This document shows positions 6,084 through 9,995 of a stretch of 9,995 bases of DNA, piece by piece (the first letter of the stretch is position 1; every line of letters starts with the position of its first letter). The notes beneath the pieces were generated by a model. It was not told the origin of the DNA. It saw only the letters and a list, made by a program, of their open reading frames with translations, and ran no database searches. This stretch comes from Lutibacter sp. (GTDB taxonomy: Bacteria; Bacteroidota; Bacteroidia; Flavobacteriales; Flavobacteriaceae). The position numbers and the translations under genes were made by a program. Location: the NCBI GenBank assembly GCA_004195315.1, contig SDWL01000044.1, forward strand, positions 1-9,995. The letters run 5' to 3'.

Positions 6084-7817
6084 TTAACTTAATCTTATAT
6101 CTGAAACACTTGCTCCTGTTGGTATCATTGGAAATACATTATCTTCTTGTTCTATAACAACTTCCAAAAAAAACGCCTCTTTTGATGCCATCATTGTTTT
6201 TATAGCGCTTGCTAAATCTTCTCGTTTTGAAACTCTAACAGCTTCAATATCATAAGCTTCTGCTAGTTTTACAAAATTTGGACTTATCATTTCTGTAGAA
6301 GCGTAACGCTTGTCAAAGAATAATTCTTGCCATTGACGAACCATTCCCAAATAACTATTATTTAATACTACAATTTTAACGGCTGCTTTTGTTTGAAGAA
6401 TAGTTCCCAACTCATTACACGTCATTTGATAACCTCCATCACCAATAATGGCAACAACTTCTCGATCTGGCGCTCCCATTTTCGCTCCAATTGATGCTGG
6501 TAAAGCAAATCCCATAGTTCCTAAACCACCTGAAGTTACATTACTTCTTGTTTTATTAAAATCAGCATAACGCCAAGCAAACATTTGGTGTTGACCAACA
6601 TCTGAAACTATAATGGCATCTCCATTCGTTTCTTTGTTTATTCCACCTAAAACTTCTCCCATTGTTAATCCATCTTTTGTAGGATTTAACTGATCGTAAA
6701 TTACAGTTTTATGCTCAACATCATATAATTTATGAAATTCTTGCATCCATTCTTTATGCTCAGCTTTATTTACATACTTCATGATTTTAGTTAACGATTC
6801 TTTAACATCCGCTATAACTGCAATATCAGTCTTTACATTTTTATCAATTTCAGCAGGGTCAATATCAAAATGAATCACTTTAGCTTGCTTTGCATAGGTT
6901 GCTAAATTTCCAGTAACACGATCATCAAAACGCATTCCAATAGCGATTAAAACATCACAAGAATTGGTTAAAACATTTGGAGCATAATTTCCGTGCATTC
7001 CAACCATTCCAACATGCAATGGATGTGTAGTTTCTAAAGCTGAAAGACCTAAACCGGTACAAGCCGAAGGAATATTAGTTTTTTCAATAAAGTTTTTAAA
7101 ATCTTGCTCTGCTCCACCAAGAATAACACCTTGTCCCCAAACTATAAATGGTTTTTTAGCAGCGTTTATTAATTCAGCAGCTTCTTTAACCTTTTCAATA
7201 TTTAATTTTGGAACAGCTCTATAACTTCTAACTTTCTCACATTTTTTATAAGAAAAATCTAATTCACCAAATTGTGCATCTTTGGTAATATCAATTAAAA
7301 CTGGACCTGGACGACCTGTTTTTGCTATATAAAATGCTTTTGCAATTACTTCAGGAATTTCACTTGCCTTTGTTATTTGATAATTCCATTTAGTTACTGG
7401 AGTTGAAATTCCAATAATATCTGTCTCTTGAAAAGCATCAGAGCCTAATAAATGAGATCCTACTTGACCAGTAATACAAACCAACGGTGTAGAATCTATT
7501 TGGGCATCAGCAATACCTGTAACTAAATTTGTGGCACCAGGACCTGAAGTTGCAAAAACCATCCCTACTTTTCCTGTTACACGTGCAAAACCTTGTGCTG
7601 CATGTATTGCTCCTTGCTCATGACGTGTTAGTACATGGTGAAATTGATCTTGATATTTGTATATTTCATCATATACTGGCATAATTGCCCCGCCTGGATA
7701 TCCATACGCTAAATCTACACCTTCTGCTAATAAACATTTTATAACAGCTTCAGCACCTGTTATCTTTATAGTTCTTTTAGCTATTTTTTTTTGAATTTCC
7801 TCTTTCAATGTCTCCAT
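6084..7817 (-). CDS. ilvB: Acetolactate synthase large (catalytic) subunit
   Basis: TPP-, Mg- and FAD-dependent condensation of two pyruvates to 2-acetolactate, or of pyruvate with 2-oxobutanoate to 2-aceto-2-hydroxybutanoate. 577 residues in the standard three-domain layout: N-terminal PYR domain (about 20-185) with AYGYPGGAIMPVYDEIY and catalytic Glu67 in RHEQGA; a central FAD-binding domain (about 205-345) including GMRFDDRVTGN; and a C-terminal TPP-binding domain with GDGG at 459-462 and the paired Asn at 486-487 ending the GDG...NN motif. The first ~18 residues, rich in Lys and Glu, extend before the conserved domain. The gene sits 4 bases after ilvD and 2 bases before its regulatory partner ilvN, consistent with stoichiometric cotranslation. 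No missing key residue was seen. Confidence 0.97.
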   Translation of the reverse strand: METLKEEIQKKIAKRTIKITGAEAVIKCLLAEGVDLAYGYPGGAIMPVYDEIYKYQDQFHHVLTRHEQGAIHAAQGFARVTGKVGMVFATSGPGATNLVTGIADAQIDSTPLVCITGQVGSHLLGSDAFQETDIIGISTPVTKWNYQITKASEIPEVIAKAFYIAKTGRPGPVLIDITKDAQFGELDFSYKKCEKVRSYRAVPKLNIEKVKEAAELINAAKKPFIVWGQGVILGGAEQDFKNFIEKTNIPSACTGLGLSALETTHPLHVGMVGMHGNYAPNVLTNSCDVLIAIGMRFDDRVTGNLATYAKQAKVIHFDIDPAEIDKNVKTDIAVIADVKESLTKIMKYVNKAEHKEWMQEFHKLYDVEHKTVIYDQLNPTKDGLTMGEVLGGINKETNGDAIIVSDVGQHQMFAWRYADFNKTRSNVTSGGLGTMGFALPASIGAKMGAPDREVVAIIGDGGYQMTCNELGTILQTKAAVKIVVLNNSYLGMVRQWQELFFDKRYASTEMISPNFVKLAEAYDIEAVRVSKREDLASAIKTMMASKEAFFLEVVIEQEDNVFPMIPTGASVSDIRLS

Positions 7818-7821
7818 ATAT

Positions 7822-9504
7822 TTAAAATTTATCCGTTACACAACCTTCTGAAGCTGAAGAAACGGTTTTAGCATATTTATATAATATTCCTTTTGTATGT
7901 TTTAATTCTGGCGCAATCCATCTTGATTTTCTTTCAGCCAATTCAGCATCCAATATTTTTACATTGATTGTTTTATTTACTGCGTCAATTACAATAATGT
8001 CGCCATCTTTTAGCAACGCAATTGTTCCACCTGATTGAGCTTCTGGTGTAATATGACCAACAACAAATCCGTGAGTTCCGCCTGAAAAACGACCATCAGT
8101 AATTAACGCAACTGATTTCCCTAATCCGGCACCCATAATCATAGAAGTTGGTTTTAACATTTCTGGCATTCCGGGTCCACCTTTTGGACCGACATATCTA
8201 ATTACAACAACATCACCTCTTGAAACTTTTCCTGCGCCAATTCCTGCATTTGCATTGTCTTCACCATCAAAAACAACTGCTTTTCCTTCAAATACATTTC
8301 CTTCATTCCCACTAATTTTAGCAACACTTCCTTCAACAGCTAGATTTCCAAATAAAATTTGAAGGTTTCCAGAAGATTTTAAAGCTTTCTCTGTTGGGTG
8401 AATTACTTGTTGATCATTTTCAAAACTTAATGCTTTTACATTCGCTAAATTTTCAGCTAAGGTTTTACCTGTAACTGTCATACATTCACCGTGCAAATAA
8501 CCTTTTTCTAATAAATATTTCATAACTGCTGGAGTACCTCCAACACCATGAACATCTTCCATTAAATATTCACCACTTGGTTTTAAGTCTGCAATTAACG
8601 GAGTTCTATCACTTACACGTTGAAAATCATCTAATGTAAATTCAATCCCAGCTGCATGAGCAATGGCTAAATAATGTAAAACTGCATTGGTTGAACCGCC
8701 TAAAGCATTTACCAAAGCAACAGCATTTTCCAACGATTTTTTAGTAATAATATCTAACGGTTTTAAATCTAACTCTAGTAAATTTTTAATTGCCGTAGCA
8801 ATATGTGAACTTTCACTTTCTTTATTCGGGTTTTCGGCAGGAATAGACGAATTATAAGGTAATGCAAATCCCATTGCTTCAATAGATGAAGCCATTGTAT
8901 TTGCGGTATACATTCCACCACAGGCTCCTGCTCCTGGTATTGCGTTTTTAATAATTTCTTTATAATCTTCTTCTGAAATATCACCTGATAATTTTTGTCC
9001 CAAAGCTTCAAAAGCAGAAACAATATTTAATTTTTGGCCTTTATAATTTCCTGAAGCAATTGTTCCACCATATACCATTAATGAAGGTCTGTTTAAGCGC
9101 AACATTGCCATAATGGCTCCAGGCATATTTTTATCACAACCAACAACCGTTACCAAGCCATCATAGCTTTGAGCATTCATGACCACTTCAATAGAGTCAG
9201 CAATAATATCACGAGAAGGTAAAGAATAGTTCATTCCTGAAGTTCCCATAGAAATACCATCACTTACACCAATTGTATTAAATATTAACCCAACCTGATC
9301 TAATTTATTTACCTCTTCTTTAATTTTTGATGCTATTCCGTTCAAATGCATATTACATGGATTTCCATCGTAACCAGTACTTGCAATAGCCACTTGTGGC
9401 TTTTTCATATCATCATCAGATAGCCCAACTGCATATAACATTGCTTGTGATGCTGGTTGAGTTGGATCTTGAGTTACTCTTTTACTATATTTATTTAATT
9501 GCAT
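7822..9504 (-). CDS. ilvD: Dihydroxy-acid dehydratase
   Basis: Fe-S enzyme that dehydrates 2,3-dihydroxy-isovalerate and 2,3-dihydroxy-3-methylvalerate to the 2-oxoacid precursors of valine/leucine and isoleucine. 560 residues, usual for the IlvD/Edd family. Three conserved Cys that ligate the cluster are visible: Cys50 (GNPCNMHLN), Cys123 (GCDKNMPG) and Cys195 (GACGGMYTANTM). Lys124 in CDK is the lysine expected to be carbamylated for Mg binding. The C-terminal signature GRFSGGTHGF (471-480) contains the catalytic-base serine Ser474. CNMHLN supports a dihydroxy-acid rather than a sugar-acid substrate, and the ilv context confirms it. It is the first gene of the ilv unit, with ATG 9504 only 46 bases from the divergent DUF3179 gene, so the operon leader must be very short. 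Confidence 0.97.
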   Translation of the reverse strand: MQLNKYSKRVTQDPTQPASQAMLYAVGLSDDDMKKPQVAIASTGYDGNPCNMHLNGIASKIKEEVNKLDQVGLIFNTIGVSDGISMGTSGMNYSLPSRDIIADSIEVVMNAQSYDGLVTVVGCDKNMPGAIMAMLRLNRPSLMVYGGTIASGNYKGQKLNIVSAFEALGQKLSGDISEEDYKEIIKNAIPGAGACGGMYTANTMASSIEAMGFALPYNSSIPAENPNKESESSHIATAIKNLLELDLKPLDIITKKSLENAVALVNALGGSTNAVLHYLAIAHAAGIEFTLDDFQRVSDRTPLIADLKPSGEYLMEDVHGVGGTPAVMKYLLEKGYLHGECMTVTGKTLAENLANVKALSFENDQQVIHPTEKALKSSGNLQILFGNLAVEGSVAKISGNEGNVFEGKAVVFDGEDNANAGIGAGKVSRGDVVVIRYVGPKGGPGMPEMLKPTSMIMGAGLGKSVALITDGRFSGGTHGFVVGHITPEAQSGGTIALLKDGDIIVIDAVNKTINVKILDAELAERKSRWIAPELKHTKGILYKYAKTVSSASEGCVTDKF

Positions 9505-9550
9505 TTACTTTAGTTCTTTTTTAATAATTTTTAAACCTAATTTACTTTAA
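9505..9550. promoter_or_regulatory. Divergent promoter region between ilvD and the DUF3179 gene
   Basis: Only 46 AT-rich bases separate the two start codons, so promoters in both directions must share or overlap this interval. For ilvD, TAGGTTTA (9539-9532, minus strand) matches seven of eight positions of TAnnTTTG, giving a predicted leader of about 22 bases; no clear -33 TTTG was found. For the plus-strand gene, TAATTTTT (9525-9532) matches seven of eight positions, with TTG at 9499-9501 lying 23 bases upstream. Both are weak, and in AT-rich DNA such matches can arise by chance. Confidence 0.3.
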
Positions 9551-9995
9551 ATGAACTTGAAAATTCTTGCACCTATTGTGATTTTAGGAATTATTGTGGT
9601 AGCAGCTGTAGCAATACTTCCAGGTGACTCTACTCCACAGGCCACAATTGTATCAGAAATATCAGATACTGATTCAGAATCCTCTCTATCCACTCAAACT
9701 ATTATGGAGACTAATGGCATGAAGCACATTATTCCACTTGATAAAATAAAAGGAGGTGGTCCTCCAAAAGATGGAATTCCATCAATTGATAACCCACAAT
9801 TTGCAGAAATTCAAGGCTCTCAATTTGTATCTGACTCTGATACAGTAATTGGTTTGGAAATTAATGGTGATGCAAGAGCATATCCTCTTTTCATTTTAGT
9901 TTGGCACGAAATTGTCAATGACCGTGTGGGCGATGTACCAGTAGCTGTAACTTATTGTCCATTATGCTATACCAATCAAGTCTTTGAGAGAATAA
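9551..9995 (+). CDS. DUF3179 domain-containing membrane-anchored protein, 5' part only
   Basis: 148 codons are visible before the window ends. Residues 4-24 form one hydrophobic segment (ILAPIVILGIIVVAAVAIL), an uncleaved signal anchor or signal peptide, so the rest should lie outside the cytoplasm. A Ser/Thr/Asp-rich linker follows (about 27-55). The DUF3179 domain begins near residue 59, with IIPLDKIKGGGPPKDGIPSI, GLEINGDARAYPL (101-113), WHEIVND (118-124) and the family hallmark TYCPLC (134-139, CxxC-like). The biochemical role of DUF3179 is unknown to me. It is divergent from ilvD and has no visible link to amino-acid synthesis. Leu codons here are mixed (CTT 4, TTA 3 of 10), unlike argC, where TTA dominates; this may mark a gene of separate origin. 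The ATG at 9551 directly precedes the hydrophobic segment, which supports this start. Confidence 0.85.
   Translation, partial: MNLKILAPIVILGIIVVAAVAILPGDSTPQATIVSEISDTDSESSLSTQTIMETNGMKHIIPLDKIKGGGPPKDGIPSIDNPQFAEIQGSQFVSDSDTVIGLEINGDARAYPLFILVWHEIVNDRVGDVPVAVTYCPLCYTNQVFERI

Noticed and set aside
8775..9023. Minus-strand open frame of 82 codons within ilvD
   Set aside because: It overlaps the conserved GACGGMYTANTM region of ilvD in another frame, so it is a shadow reading frame.

Overview
The window looks like the chromosome of a flavobacterium (Bacteroidota). It is AT-rich, Leu codons are mostly TTA and Arg codons mostly AGA. Gene starts have AT-rich leaders without Shine-Dalgarno sequences, and the best promoter matches the Bacteroidota pattern (TTTG / TAnnTTTG). 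The genus cannot be fixed from this sequence.

Almost everything is on the minus strand, in two amino-acid biosynthesis operons. Read in the direction of transcription from the right: ilvD (9504-7822), ilvB (7817-6084), ilvN (6081-5560), ilvC (5540-4068) and ilvA (4059-2797). They are packed with gaps of 4, 2, 19 and 8 bases. Together they supply threonine deaminase, both subunits of acetohydroxyacid synthase, ketol-acid reductoisomerase and dihydroxyacid dehydratase. This takes threonine to the isoleucine 2-oxoacid precursor, and pyruvate to the valine/leucine precursor. The final transaminase is not in the window.

After a 261-base gap comes an arginine operon: a GNAT acyltransferase (2535-1918), argG (1916-729) and argC (732 to beyond base 1). 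The genes are spaced by 1 base and then overlap by 4 bases (ATGA). The GNAT enzyme is a candidate for the first acylation step of arginine synthesis.

The gap between the operons holds the most interesting signal. A good promoter is followed about 5 bases later by the start codon of a 21-codon ORF that is rich in Arg (4 residues, all encoded by CGC or AGG). A second 23-codon ORF then runs to 3 bases before the GNAT start. The segment is strikingly GC-rich for this genome and can fold in mutually exclusive ways, one of which uses the tandem Arg codons as a stem strand. It reads like an arginine leader-peptide attenuator, possibly starting on a leaderless mRNA. This is an inference from one sequence.

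At the right edge, divergent from ilvD with only 46 bases between, is the 5' part of a membrane-anchored DUF3179 protein. Its Leu codon use differs from the neighbouring operons.
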